DNA of 39,684 bases from Vulcanimicrobiia bacterium (lineage in GTDB: Bacteria; Eremiobacterota; Eremiobacteria; Baltobacterales; Baltobacteraceae): the NCBI GenBank assembly GCA_024281135.1, contig JAMXLG010000349.1:1-39684 (forward strand), in the 5' to 3' direction. A program made the translations under genes and the position numbers. The notes under the pieces were generated by a model. The model was not told the DNA's origin. It searched no databases and saw nothing but the letters and a program-made list of their open reading frames with translations. Positions 15,757 to 24,228 of the stretch are shown here, in pieces (positions within the stretch are counted from its first letter, which is position 1; every line of letters begins with the position of its first letter).

Positions 15757-16203
15757 ATGAGCCTCGATCTGACGAAAACCTATCCCCGTAGCGTCCAGGA
15801 CAAGTTGTTCGACCTCGTTCAAATTGGCCGCACCATCGATAAGGGCAAGGCCACCGCTCACGGCAACGTTGGCGAGTACCATTACAACTGCAGCATGGAC
15901 CAGGCCGTGTTCGGCTTCCTCGGCATCGATCACGAAGCGCTGCTCGACGTCATCAAGAACGCGAAGAGCGACGACGAGATCTACGCATACGTCGAGAGCT
16001 TCATCAACAAGAAATCGCCCGAGGAAATCGCGCGTTGGAACCAGGAATGGTTGACGAAGAAACCTACGGGAGAATCGCTCGAATATTTCCTCCAACTTCG
16101 CAATCAGATCGCACCGGACCGGACGGACGTAACAGCTTGGCCGGACCTGCTGGATCTGGACGAGAAGCGGACCGTTCCGAAACGGGAAACGGTGAGCGTC
16201 TAG
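15757..16203 (+). CDS. DUF5069-family protein
   Basis: A 148-residue soluble protein with a strong SD (AAGGAGA, 15745-15751). The opening SLDLTKTYPRSVQDKLFDLVQIGRTIDKGKA and the YHYNC.MDQAVFGFLGID block match what I recall of DUF5069. The second half (SPEEIARWNQEWL, then SLEYFLQLRNQI) is helical. The function is unknown; there is no membrane segment. The truA frame begins inside its 3' end. Family assignment is from memory of the N-terminal pattern. Confidence 0.75.
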   Translation: MSLDLTKTYPRSVQDKLFDLVQIGRTIDKGKATAHGNVGEYHYNCSMDQAVFGFLGIDHEALLDVIKNAKSDDEIYAYVESFINKKSPEEIARWNQEWLTKKPTGESLEYFLQLRNQIAPDRTDVTAWPDLLDLDEKRTVPKRETVSV

Positions 16204-16994
16204 CAACGACGACGATTCGCGCCGCCGTCGAGTATGACGGCACGCGATTCTTCGGCTTTCAATTTCAACCGACGGTGCGCAGCGTTGCGGACGAACTGGA
16301 ACAGGCGCTTTCCTCGCTGTTGCAAGAACCGATAAAAATTACCGGCGCCGGGCGCACCGACACCGGCGTACACGCGAGCGGGCAAGTAATATCGTTTAGC
16401 ACTTCCCGCTCGTTTCCGTTTGAACGCCTGGCGATTGCGTGTAACAGCGCACTTCCGGCCGATGTCTCAATACGCGACGTTGCAATCGTCGATGCGCGTT
16501 TCTCCGCTCGCTTTTCGGCGCGTGCGCGTACGTATGTATATGCGCTGCTGCACCGTAAGGACCGCTCGGCGTTACTTGCGCATCGCGCATATCACGTCTA
16601 CGGAAAACTCGATCTCGATCGCATGCGCGAAGGGGCGGCGCATCTGATCGGCGAGCACGACTTCCGTTCGTTCTGCGGTATGCTCCCCGAAGGCGGCGTT
16701 ACGATCCGCACGGTGAAGTCTCTCGAGATCGTTGAGGCTGGGGAATACGTGCGCGTGAAAATATCCGCGGATGGGTTCTTGCACCGTATGGTTCGCACGA
16801 TCGTCGGCACGTTGGTCGAATGCGGCCTGGGCCGTCGCGATCCTGAAAGAATTCCGGACGTGCTTGCCGCAAAGGCGCGCGCCGCCGCTGGGCTCACCGC
16901 GCCGGCTCACGGCTTGTACCTTGCCGGAGTGACGTATGAAGACGGTTACGACTCGTATGCCGAGCCCCCGGTTTTTACGTGGAAAGCGACCTGA
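16137..16994 (+). CDS. truA: tRNA pseudouridine(38-40) synthase
   Basis: The enzyme that isomerises uridines 38-40 in the anticodon arm. Diagnostic pieces are VEYDGTRFFGFQ at the N-terminus, the catalytic Asp in GAGRTDTGVHASGQ, FSARFSARARTYVY, HRKDRSALL, HDFRSFCG, and DGFLHRMVRTIVGTLVE near the end. The true start is uncertain. Homology begins near 16206-16224, but there is no ATG, GTG or TTG there. In-frame choices are TTG 16137 (used here, 67 nt inside the DUF5069 gene), ATG 16035, or a near-cognate ACG (16206-16212) or ATT (16215) behind the SD-like GGTGAG at 16191-16196. It is convergent with marR. Confidence 0.92.
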   Translation: MAGPAGSGREADRSETGNGERLATTTIRAAVEYDGTRFFGFQFQPTVRSVADELEQALSSLLQEPIKITGAGRTDTGVHASGQVISFSTSRSFPFERLAIACNSALPADVSIRDVAIVDARFSARFSARARTYVYALLHRKDRSALLAHRAYHVYGKLDLDRMREGAAHLIGEHDFRSFCGMLPEGGVTIRTVKSLEIVEAGEYVRVKISADGFLHRMVRTIVGTLVECGLGRRDPERIPDVLAAKARAAAGLTAPAHGLYLAGVTYEDGYDSYAEPPVFTWKAT

Positions 16995-16998
16995 ACGT

Positions 16999-17403
16999 TT
17001 ACTGCCCGATCTCTTCCAAGAGTCGCTGAAGCTGCTTTGTCTGCCCCACGCTAAGGCGGCGTAGCAGCTTCGTTCCGCGCTCCGAGGCGGCTTTGATTGC
17101 GTCGTCGACCAGCTCGCGGCCGGCTTTGGTGAGGAAGACGTGCGAGGCCCGTGCGTCGCCGGGATCGCGCTCTCGCATCACGATGCCCCGCTTCTCGAGG
17201 GGCAGCAAGGCGCGCGTTACGCCCGACGGGCTAAGGTGAAGGTCGTGAGCCAGCTCGGTTGGCCGCCGGCCCGTTTCCGTGCCCCGGATTGCCAGCAAGA
17301 GACGAAGCTCCGCGAAGCTGAGGCCGGCGACTTCGAGGGAGCGGTTGAGAACGGCGTTGGCCGAGGCAAGCGCGAGGATCGTTTCCATAACGTCGGTTGG
17401 CAT
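16999..17403 (-). CDS. MarR-family transcriptional regulator
   Basis: A 134-residue winged-helix dimer-type regulator. The first helix region AELRLLLAI is followed by the helix-turn-helix RRPTELAHDLHLSPSGVTRALLPLEKRG (about 46-73) and the wing with ERDPGDARASHVFLT (DxRxxxV type, about 77-91). A C-terminal dimer helix ends at ELLQRLLEE-like residues. It is probably a repressor: its own promoter contains a perfect inverted repeat in the spacer, and the ATG lies 7 nt after the -10, so the mRNA appears leaderless. The only neighbours are convergent truA and the divergent rplM operon, so the main target may be itself or a distant gene. The ligand is unknown. Confidence 0.9.
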   Translation of the reverse strand: MPTDVMETILALASANAVLNRSLEVAGLSFAELRLLLAIRGTETGRRPTELAHDLHLSPSGVTRALLPLEKRGIVMRERDPGDARASHVFLTKAGRELVDDAIKAASERGTKLLRRLSVGQTKQLQRLLEEIGQ

Positions 17404-17410
17404 AGGCGGA

Positions 17411-17440
17411 AGTATATTTGATCACTCAAATACTTGTCAA
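17411..17440 (-). promoter_or_regulatory. marR promoter
   Basis: On the minus strand: TTGACA (17440-17435), an 18-nt spacer, then TATACT (17416-17411). The marR ATG (17403) is 7 nt past the -10, so the message should start at or next to the start codon. This is a near-consensus sigma-70 promoter. Confidence 0.8.
17415..17432. promoter_or_regulatory. Putative MarR operator
   Basis: TATTTGA (17415-17421), 4-nt centre, TCAAATA (17426-17432): a perfect 7-bp inverted repeat lying between the -35 and -10 of the marR promoter and touching the -10. A third TCAAATA half-site at 17437-17443 is offset by 11 bp, one helical turn. This arrangement fits autorepression by the MarR protein. Confidence 0.7.
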
Positions 17441-17464
17441 ATAATTTTCCTCGTGAAAAATCCC

Positions 17465-17494
17465 TTGACGGCGGGGGCGGACACCCGCTAAGAT
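17465..17494 (+). promoter_or_regulatory. rplM-rpsI promoter
   Basis: TTGACG (17465-17470), 18-nt spacer, TAAGAT (17489-17494). Start of transcription would be near 17501, giving a leader of roughly 77 nt before rplM. It faces away from the marR promoter about 25 bp to the left. Confidence 0.7.
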
Positions 17495-17525
17495 GCGTAA
17501 GTTCGTCGCGCCGGATGGTGCGGCC

Positions 17526-17550
17526 GGATTTGCGCGTTCAGCGCAAATCC
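17526..17550 (+). promoter_or_regulatory. rplM 5' leader hairpin (candidate ribosomal-protein leader)
   Basis: GGATTTGCGC (17526-17535) and GCGCAAATCC (17541-17550) form a perfect 10-bp stem with loop GTTCA, in the untranslated leader of rplM, 15 nt before the SD (AGGAA, 17566-17570). The absence of a clean T-tract argues against a simple terminator. A leader bound by L13 or S9 for feedback control is plausible. Confidence 0.5.
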
Positions 17551-17577
17551 ATCTTCTTTCTCGTCAGGAAATTTTTC

Positions 17578-18003
17578 ATGCGAACGACGCTACAGAAAAC
17601 CGAGGAGACGAAAGCGGACTGGTACATCGTTGATGCGGCCGGGCAACGTCTCGGTACGCTCGCGGTGCGCATTGCACGCGCGCTCTCGGGCAAACATAAA
17701 CCGACGTGGACGCCGCACATTGATAACGGCGATTTCGTCATCGTGATCAACGCCGACAAAGTCGAGCTCGGCGGCAAGAAGTGGGACGAGAAAGTCTACC
17801 ACAATCACAGCGGTTTCCCGGGCGGCCTCAAGACGAAGACCGCGCGTGAGATCCACGAGAAGCATCCGACGCGCCTCATTGAAAAGGCCGTGCGCGGCAT
17901 GCTCCCGACCAACCGCATGCGCGACGTTCAACTCGGGCGTTTGAAAGTCTACGCCGGAGAGACGCACGCACACGACGCGCAGAAGCCGCAGCCGCTGTTC
18001 TAG
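17578..18003 (+). CDS. rplM: 50S ribosomal protein L13
   Basis: A 141-residue L13 that assembles early on 23S rRNA. Recognisable stretches are the [22 protein letters not shown] start, [18 protein letters not shown], the [28 protein letters not shown] region and the ending [18 protein letters not shown]. Length is typical (140-145). ATG 17578 is chosen because SD AGGAA sits 7 nt upstream, the product then matches L13 N-termini, and the promoter places transcription upstream of it. rpsI follows after 8 nt, the near-universal rplM-rpsI pair. Confidence 0.97.
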   Translation: MRTTLQKTEETKADWYIVDAAGQRLGTLAVRIARALSGKHKPTWTPHIDNGDFVIVINADKVELGGKKWDEKVYHNHSGFPGGLKTKTAREIHEKHPTRLIEKAVRGMLPTNRMRDVQLGRLKVYAGETHAHDAQKPQPLF

Positions 18004-18011
18004 GAGTATTT

Positions 18012-18404
18012 GTGGACACCAATCAGATTCAAGCCACCGGACGCCGTAAGCGCGCAATCGCGCGAGTGAAGCTCGTCCTCGGTCAAGGCGTCATCACCGT
18101 CAATAAAAAGCCGATCGAAGAGTACTTCCCGCGTCCGCAACTCCAACAGATCGTGCGTCAGCCGCTCGAGGCGACGCAAAGCGGCGGCCGCTTCGACATC
18201 ATCGTCAAAGCCGAAGGCGGCGGCGTAACGGGACAAGCCGGTGCGGTGCGTCACGGTATCGCGCGCGCCCTCGTCGAGATGGACGGTTCGTTCAAAGAGA
18301 TTCTCCGCAAGAACGGGTTCCTGACCCGCGATCCGCGCGAAAAAGAATCGAAGAAGTACGGACGCAAGCGCGCACGCAAGCGCTTCCAGTTCTCGAAGCG
18401 TTAA
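18012..18404 (+). CDS. rpsI: 30S ribosomal protein S9
   Basis: A 130-residue S9. Family signatures are [15 protein letters not shown] (about 6-20), [32 protein letters not shown] (about 70-88), and the basic C-terminal tail ending [17 protein letters not shown], which reaches the ribosomal P site. It starts at GTG 18012 with TAGGAG 6 nt upstream. A T-rich hairpin terminator follows 25 nt after the stop. Confidence 0.97.
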   Translation: MDTNQIQATGRRKRAIARVKLVLGQGVITVNKKPIEEYFPRPQLQQIVRQPLEATQSGGRFDIIVKAEGGGVTGQAGAVRHGIARALVEMDGSFKEILRKNGFLTRDPREKESKKYGRKRARKRFQFSKR

Positions 18405-18405
18405 T

Positions 18406-19500
18406 TTGCGCATCAACGTGAAAAACGGGAGCCGTCTTTTGGGCGGCTCTTTTGCTTTTTCGCTCTTCCCAATCGTGGGTATCGTGCTCGGGCTCGTGAC
18501 GCTGCTCGTGCCGTCAAACGCGCAGTGGGTCGAAACGCAATTTGTGAACGGCATCTACCCGCGCTGGCAACACGCGACCTTTCCGGTTACGAACGCCTTT
18601 CCATGGTCGCTCGGTGACGTTGCCATCGCGTTCGGAATTGCGCTGCTCGCGTGGCGGCTGTACGTCGCGTTTCATAGCCGTCCGAAACGCAAAGTCTGGC
18701 GGCGCGTCGGGTTGATGCTCGTCGAGCTAATCGGCGTCCTCGGTCTCTATTATTTTTGGTTCGAAGCAAGTTGGGGTTGGAACTACAACCGCGCCCCGAT
18801 TGAAACGCGTCTGCAATACAACGCCTCCAACGTAAATCAGCGCGCGGCGGATACACTGCGCAAGCGCGCGATCGCCGAAATGAATCGGCTTGCGCCGCTC
18901 GCGCATGCGCGAACGAATGGCGGTTTTCGTCTCGATGCGCTTTACGATGCGTGGCTTCCGGTCGTTCAAGCCGGTGGTAATTCATGGACACCGCACACCG
19001 GCGCCGCAAAACCGACGATCTTCGACCCGTTCATGAATGCAACAGCGACGAGCGGCTTCATCAATCCGTTGACGCTCAACGTGCAACTCGCAAGCGATCT
19101 GCTCTGGTTCGAGCGGCCGTTTTCGCTCGCGCACGAATGGAGCCACGTTGCAGCGTATGCGCGCGAAGATGAGGCGAATTACATCGCGATCGTGACGTGC
19201 ACACGTTCGAAAGATCCGGTGCTCGCATACTCCGGATGGCTGGAACTCTTCTTGTATCTACCGCCGCTTCCTAAGTACGAAAAAAAGATGTTCGTGCCGT
19301 TGGTTTGGTCCGATTTTGAAGCGTTGCGCAAACGAAACGCTCAGCGGGTCAACGGTCGACTTGCGACACTTTCCTGGCACACGTACAACTCGTACCTGAA
19401 GAGCAACCACATAGCGGCGGGCGTGGCCAACTATAACGAAGTAACGCGCCTCTACCTCGGCGTGCCCCTTGACGCAAGCGGCATTCCGCTGCGTCGCTAG
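18406..19500 (+). CDS. DUF3810-family membrane protein with HExxH motif
   Basis: A 364-residue protein with three N-terminal hydrophobic segments (about 17-36, 65-80, 100-118). A large extracytoplasmic region follows, with the zinc-peptidase-like HEWSH at residues 243-247 inside SLAHEWSHVAAYAREDEAN. The acidic DEAN behind it resembles the third-ligand segment of gluzincins. I recall this arrangement as DUF3810. TTG 18406 gives a basic start before the first membrane helix. A later GTG (18475) is possible because the rpsI terminator sits inside codons 8-18. Protease activity is inferred only from the motif. The 3' end is followed closely by the RND adaptor. Confidence 0.75.
   Translation: MRINVKNGSRLLGGSFAFSLFPIVGIVLGLVTLLVPSNAQWVETQFVNGIYPRWQHATFPVTNAFPWSLGDVAIAFGIALLAWRLYVAFHSRPKRKVWRRVGLMLVELIGVLGLYYFWFEASWGWNYNRAPIETRLQYNASNVNQRAADTLRKRAIAEMNRLAPLAHARTNGGFRLDALYDAWLPVVQAGGNSWTPHTGAAKPTIFDPFMNATATSGFINPLTLNVQLASDLLWFERPFSLAHEWSHVAAYAREDEANYIAIVTCTRSKDPVLAYSGWLELFLYLPPLPKYEKKMFVPLVWSDFEALRKRNAQRVNGRLATLSWHTYNSYLKSNHIAAGVANYNEVTRLYLGVPLDASGIPLRR
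18429..18460 (+). terminator. Intrinsic terminator of rplM-rpsI
   Basis: GAGCCGTC (18429-18436), loop TTTTG, GGCGGCTC (18442-18449), then TTTTGCTTTTT (18450-18460). This 8-bp stem (one T-G pair) plus T-tract is a classic Rho-independent terminator. It lies inside the first codons of the following DUF3810 frame. Confidence 0.8.
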
Positions 19501-19552
19501 GGGCGTTTCTGCTTATTCTCAAGGTAAACCGGCAACATTCGACCTTGAGAAG

Positions 19553-20794
19553 ATGGTAGAACGTGCGCGACTTGCCGCCGGCGCGATAGGCGGCCTTTTC
19601 ATTCTGAGTACGCTTCTGGGCGGATGCAGCAAAGGACGGCAGCGGCCCGAGACGACGACGCCCTATGTCAGCACGGCAGTCGCCAACCTCGGCGACGTCG
19701 TGCCGGCATCGTCGATGTCGGGGCTCATTGCGCCTTACCAAGAGGTCGCGATTCAAAGTTCACTTACCGAACCCGCCGATGGGGTCTACGTTCAGGAAGG
19801 CGACCACGTCACCAAGGGCCAGGTGCTTGCGCGCCTCGACACGGCCGATTTGGAAGCGCAGCTCGCTTCGGACGTCGCGACGGCCCAGAGTAATCAGGCC
19901 AATACGGAACACAACGTGTATTCAGGAAGCGCGGCGATCACGCAAGGCGTGCAATCGCTGCACGGAGCTCAAGCAACGCTTTCGCGCGATCAGGGCGTAC
20001 TCGCTCGCGATCAACAGCTCTATCGCCAGGGATACGTTTCGCTTCAACAAGTGCAAACCGACGAGGCTACTGTCCGAAACGACGAGTCGAGCGTACAAGC
20101 CGCGCAAGCGTCGGTTCAGGCAAATGGATCTAGCATCAACGCACCGGGAGCGCAACAAGCGACGGTCGCGCAAGCGAAGGCGCAGGTGGAAGTCGCGCTC
20201 GCACAAGCGCAGCAAGTGCGCGTGCAGATTTCCAAAGCAACGATCGTCTCGCCGATCGACGGCGTTGTCGTCAACCGAAACTTAAATCCGGGCGAGTATC
20301 CGGGTAACCGGCAGATTTTCACGTTGCAGCAAGTGAAACCGGCGTATGCGATTCTGCGCGGTTCCGCCGCGCAAGTTGCTGGAATCTCGAACGACAGCCT
20401 TGCGACGATCACGCTCGCGAGCGCGGCCCGTTCGCAAATTAGCGGCAGAGTGGTCGGGATTCTCAACGAGATTCAGCCGGGTTCCACCGAGTTCCAAGTG
20501 AAGGTGCTCTTACCGAACAACGACGAGTCGCTGCGTCCGGGCATGGCGGTGCAGGGGAGCGTACGTCTTCCGGCCGTTCGCGGCGTACGTATTCCGGAGA
20601 CAGCGTTCACAGACGACAATCACGACGCGGTGCAAATCGTCCAATCCGACAGCACCGTGAAGACGGTCAAAGTTTCCGAGCTCGCGAGCAATGGAACGAC
20701 CTCGGTTGTGTCGGGTCTTTCTTCGGGAACACGCGTCGTTTCGAACGGTCAATCAAGCATCGGTGACGGCGAGAAAGTCTCTTACCAGCAGTGA
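19553..20794 (+). CDS. RND efflux periplasmic adaptor (membrane fusion) lipoprotein
   Basis: A 413-residue HlyD/AcrA-type adaptor that links an RND pump to an outer-membrane channel. ATG 19553 gives a lipoprotein signal (hydrophobic 8-23, then GGC with Cys25 as the lipidation site). The lipoyl half-motif VYVQEGDHVTKGQVLARLDT is at about 80-99. A long Gln/Ala-rich helical hairpin follows (about 105-215), then the second lipoyl half (ISKATIVSPIDGVVVNRNLNPGEY) and beta-barrel strands. The frame is open further upstream, but those codons overlap the DUF3810 end and lack a signal peptide. It overlaps the pump gene by GTGA. No TolC-like gene is present in the window. Confidence 0.92.
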   Translation: MVERARLAAGAIGGLFILSTLLGGCSKGRQRPETTTPYVSTAVANLGDVVPASSMSGLIAPYQEVAIQSSLTEPADGVYVQEGDHVTKGQVLARLDTADLEAQLASDVATAQSNQANTEHNVYSGSAAITQGVQSLHGAQATLSRDQGVLARDQQLYRQGYVSLQQVQTDEATVRNDESSVQAAQASVQANGSSINAPGAQQATVAQAKAQVEVALAQAQQVRVQISKATIVSPIDGVVVNRNLNPGEYPGNRQIFTLQQVKPAYAILRGSAAQVAGISNDSLATITLASAARSQISGRVVGILNEIQPGSTEFQVKVLLPNNDESLRPGMAVQGSVRLPAVRGVRIPETAFTDDNHDAVQIVQSDSTVKTVKVSELASNGTTSVVSGLSSGTRVVSNGQSSIGDGEKVSYQQ

Positions 20795-23700
20795 ATTTCA
20801 GCTTAACTCGCCTCTTCGTCCACCGTCCCACCCTCGTCTTCGTCATCGTCGCGTTGATGATGTTCGCGGGTATTCTTTCGACGATCCTCATTCCGAAGGA
20901 ACTCTATCCGAACGTCAGCCAGCCGACGATTACGATATCCGTTGGGTATAGCGGCGCGTCGGTAACGGAGATGCGCGACGAGATCGTGCAGCCGATCGAA
21001 GAGAATCTGGCGGGTACGCCCGACTTGCAGACCATCAACAGTGTCGTGCAGCAAGGGCAAGCGACGATCTCCGCGACGTTCGACATTACGTCCGATACCG
21101 CGACCGATCTCGCGTTGACGAACAAGGCGGTGCAGGCATCGGAACATCTGCTGCCCGCAAATATTCAACAGCCGACTGTAAATCTTCGCGATCCCGCGGA
21201 GTCCGTCGTCGTGACGCTAGCCTTGCATTCGACGAAACTGTCGCTCTCGCAGCTTTCGCAGATTGCGCAAAATTCGGTTGTGCCGCAAGTCGAACAAGTC
21301 CCCGGCATCTCGTTCGCGAACGTCGGCGGTGTCGTTACGCCCGCGTACGAGATCCAGGTCGATCCGACGAAGCTCGCGGCGGCGAATTTGACGTTAAACG
21401 ACATCATCAACACGGTCACGAACGACAATCAGCGCGTGCCAGGCGGGTTCGCCTACGAACCAAACCGGCAAACGGCGGTAGAGGTCCGTGGCGACATCAC
21501 CTCGCTCGATACCGTTCGCAATCTCCCGATTATCGCATCGAACGCCGGCAGTTCATCAACGCCGAACGGCACGCAAGTCGAGAACATGAACGGCGGCGTA
21601 ACCGCGCTGCCAGGCGCAGTAAACCCGTGGAGCGCGAGCAATAGCGTCGTCCGGATCGGCGATGTTGCCAATGTCGTTGCCGGAAACGAACCGCGCCTGC
21701 AATTCGCCCAAGTCAGCGGCAAGCCCGGCCTCTTCCTGCAGATTCAGAAGACGTCGCAAGCGAGCGAGATCGACTCTGCAAACAACGTGCTGAAGTCGCT
21801 GCCGCAACTCGAGCGGCAGTTCCCGCAGATCGAGTTTCAGATCATCAACGTGCAATCGCGATTCACTCAGCAGCAAATTTCGCTGGTTGTGCGCACGCTC
21901 ACGGAAGCGATCCTCCTTACCGGTATCGCGATGATCTTCTTCCTGCGCTCTTGGCGGAGTGCAATCGTCGTTTGCATCGCGATTCCCACGTCGCTTGCCA
22001 TCGCGATCACCGTGATGAAGCTTATGAACATGACGATCGACACGGTGTCGCTGCTCGGGATGTCCCTCGTCATCGGAATTCTGGTCGACGACTCGACCGT
22101 CGTGCTCGAGAACATCGAGCGACATTTCACCGAGCTGAAGGAGCCGCCCGAAGAAGCAGCGGTTCACGGCCGTGAAGAGATTGGTGCCGCAGCGGTCGTC
22201 ATCACGCTCGTCGACGTCGTCGTATTCTTCCCGATAGCGTTCATTCAAGGGCAAGTCGGACGCAATCTTTCGGAATTCGCGATCGTCGTCGTCATCTCGA
22301 CGCTCACCTCGCTTTTCGTTTCGTTCACGATCACACCCACGCTGGCCGGCCTTTGGGCGCTTCGCTCGCATTGGAAACCGTGGCGCCCAGTCGAGTGGTT
22401 TGGCGAGCGATTTGACGCCGTCCGCGACTGGTATACCAAACGCGCGTTGCCGTGGGGGATCGAACATGGTGCTCTCGTTGCAATCTTCTGCGCGATCACG
22501 TTCGCCATCGCGATCGGCATGGTTGCGTTCGGGGTCGTCGGTGAAGAGTTCATCCCGGGAACCGACCGTGGCGAGATCTTCATCCAACTCACCTATCCGA
22601 TCGGAACGCCGGTCTCGACCGTCGAGCAAGGGACGTTCCAACTCGAGAAGGCGATCGACGCGAACCAACACGACATCCAGCACGACACGGCCGTCGCCGG
22701 TGCGTATTCGGCTTCGTTCGGCGGTTTCGTGACGCAAAGCAACGTTGGACAGATCCACATTTTCCTCAACGACAACCGTAAGCACTCGACGAGCTATTGG
22801 GTGGATCAATTCCGCACCCTCACGCGTAAAGTGCTACCCAGTGGCGTTGAGGCGACCGTCGTGCCATCGACGGGCAGCGGCGGCGGCAACGCGCAGCCGA
22901 TAGATTTGCTCGTCACCGACTTGACCGGCGGCGATCCGACACCGTATGCGCAAAAGGTGCTCGAAGCGTTGCGCGCAACGAAGGGAGCGACCAGCGTCAA
23001 CAGCAGCGGAACGCAACTGGCGCCGGAAGTATCGGTAATCTTCGATCGCCAAAAAGCGCAAGCGCTCGACGTCGATCTCGGCACCGCAGCGGAAGCGGTT
23101 GGTGCTGCATTCGGCGGCAACGTCGCGACACAATTCGAAACGACGCAGGGACTCGAGCAAGTCCAGGTGATCTATCCGCCGAACGAGCAGACGAACATCG
23201 CCGAACTCAAGAATGTGCCGATCCGCGCGCAGAACGGCTCGATCGTTTATCTGGGTGATATCGCGACATTGCAATCGACGCCAACGCCGCCGCTCATGAC
23301 GCGCGTAAATCGCGACACCGTGATTCACGTTGACGCGAACGTCGCGCCGAATTCGTCCTTGTCCGCGGTCGAAAACGCGATCATGCGCAAGGTGCCTTCG
23401 CTGCATTTACCGCCGAACATCGTCGTGCGTCCGGCGCCGCTCGGACAACAAGACTTCATGCACCAAACGCTGATCGGCATAGGTACGTCGATGATCGTCT
23501 CGGTGTTGCTCGTGTACTTGCTGATGGTTGCGTTGTACAACAGCTATCTGTCGCCGTTCATCATCATCTTCTCGGTTCCGGTGGCGGCGATCGGCGCACT
23601 GACGGCGCTCTTCGTCACGCACAAGACGCTGAATCTCTTCTCGTTGATCGGAACGATCTTGCTGATCGGTATCGCGACGAAAAACGGCATTTTGCTCGTC

Positions 23701-24039
23701 GACTACGCGAACACGCTTCGAGAACGGGGATATGATAAGTTCCGCGCGATCATGGAGAGCGCGCACGTTCGATTCCGTCCGATCATCATGACGAGTTTCT
23801 CCGTCGTCGCAGGCAACTTGCCGCTCGCGCTCGCAATCGAACCGGGTTCCGAATCGCGCTCGAGTCTCGGTATCGTCATTATCGGCGGCGTTCTCAGTTC
23901 GCTCATTCTCACGCTACTGTTGATTCCGAACGTCTATCTCTGGGTCGCCCCCTCTGACGCGCGCTTCCACTCCGGTCAGAACGGAAAGGCGAAACAGCCC
24001 AGCGAGAAGCCTAAGGAGCTCGCACCGAACCCGAATTGA
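20791..24039 (+). CDS. RND efflux pump, HAE1/AcrB family
   Basis: A 1082-residue inner-membrane proton antiporter that exports hydrophobic or amphiphilic compounds through the adaptor upstream. It has the N-terminal membrane helix with PTLVFVIVALMMFAGI, porter domains, then TM4 with GILVDDSTVVLENIERH, carrying the paired Asp of proton relay (about 430-431). TM10 has GIATKNGILLVDYANTLRE with the relay Lys. The paired repeats around the two TM blocks are complete, and length is near the 1,040-1,080 norm. It starts at GTG 20791, overlapping the adaptor stop. The last 29 nt overlap a convergent small gene. Substrate is unknown. Confidence 0.95.
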   Translation: MNFSLTRLFVHRPTLVFVIVALMMFAGILSTILIPKELYPNVSQPTITISVGYSGASVTEMRDEIVQPIEENLAGTPDLQTINSVVQQGQATISATFDITSDTATDLALTNKAVQASEHLLPANIQQPTVNLRDPAESVVVTLALHSTKLSLSQLSQIAQNSVVPQVEQVPGISFANVGGVVTPAYEIQVDPTKLAAANLTLNDIINTVTNDNQRVPGGFAYEPNRQTAVEVRGDITSLDTVRNLPIIASNAGSSSTPNGTQVENMNGGVTALPGAVNPWSASNSVVRIGDVANVVAGNEPRLQFAQVSGKPGLFLQIQKTSQASEIDSANNVLKSLPQLERQFPQIEFQIINVQSRFTQQQISLVVRTLTEAILLTGIAMIFFLRSWRSAIVVCIAIPTSLAIAITVMKLMNMTIDTVSLLGMSLVIGILVDDSTVVLENIERHFTELKEPPEEAAVHGREEIGAAAVVITLVDVVVFFPIAFIQGQVGRNLSEFAIVVVISTLTSLFVSFTITPTLAGLWALRSHWKPWRPVEWFGERFDAVRDWYTKRALPWGIEHGALVAIFCAITFAIAIGMVAFGVVGEEFIPGTDRGEIFIQLTYPIGTPVSTVEQGTFQLEKAIDANQHDIQHDTAVAGAYSASFGGFVTQSNVGQIHIFLNDNRKHSTSYWVDQFRTLTRKVLPSGVEATVVPSTGSGGGNAQPIDLLVTDLTGGDPTPYAQKVLEALRATKGATSVNSSGTQLAPEVSVIFDRQKAQALDVDLGTAAEAVGAAFGGNVATQFETTQGLEQVQVIYPPNEQTNIAELKNVPIRAQNGSIVYLGDIATLQSTPTPPLMTRVNRDTVIHVDANVAPNSSLSAVENAIMRKVPSLHLPPNIVVRPAPLGQQDFMHQTLIGIGTSMIVSVLLVYLLMVALYNSYLSPFIIIFSVPVAAIGALTALFVTHKTLNLFSLIGTILLIGIATKNGILLVDYANTLRERGYDKFRAIMESAHVRFRPIIMTSFSVVAGNLPLALAIEPGSESRSSLGIVIIGGVLSSLILTLLLIPNVYLWVAPSDARFHSGQNGKAKQPSEKPKELAPNPN

Positions 24040-24228
24040 GCGCCCAGTTCAACCACGTCTCCATCGCCCAGCCGAGGACTAGTCCGAACGCAACGGTCGT
24101 GACTGCGAGAATGGCGACGACTTTGCGCGTCCAGACGCCGTAGTCGTGATCGCGCACCCACGCATTGCCGATCGCTACGCCGAGCGCAATAGACAACGCC
24201 ATCGCGAAGCCGTAGTAAAAGAACGTCA
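24011..24228 (-). CDS. Small two-helix membrane protein (72 aa)
   Basis: A 72-residue protein with two hydrophobic segments (about 3-22 and 38-57) joined by a charged loop (NAWVRDHDYGVWTRK). I do not recognise a family. It starts at the GTG at 24229 (minus strand), overlapping the stop of the TMEM175-like gene as GTGA, so the pair is likely one operon. Its 3' end overlaps the convergent RND pump by 29 nt. Function is unknown; a partner of the channel gene is possible but not shown. Confidence 0.55.

Noticed and set aside
15688..16206. A 172-codon minus frame over the DUF5069 gene
   Set aside because: The plus-strand gene has a strong SD and recognisable family residues.
21556..22809. A 417-codon open frame on the minus strand
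   Set aside because: It lies wholly inside the RND pump gene, and its Arg/Asp-rich product is typical of a shadow in a high-GC gene.
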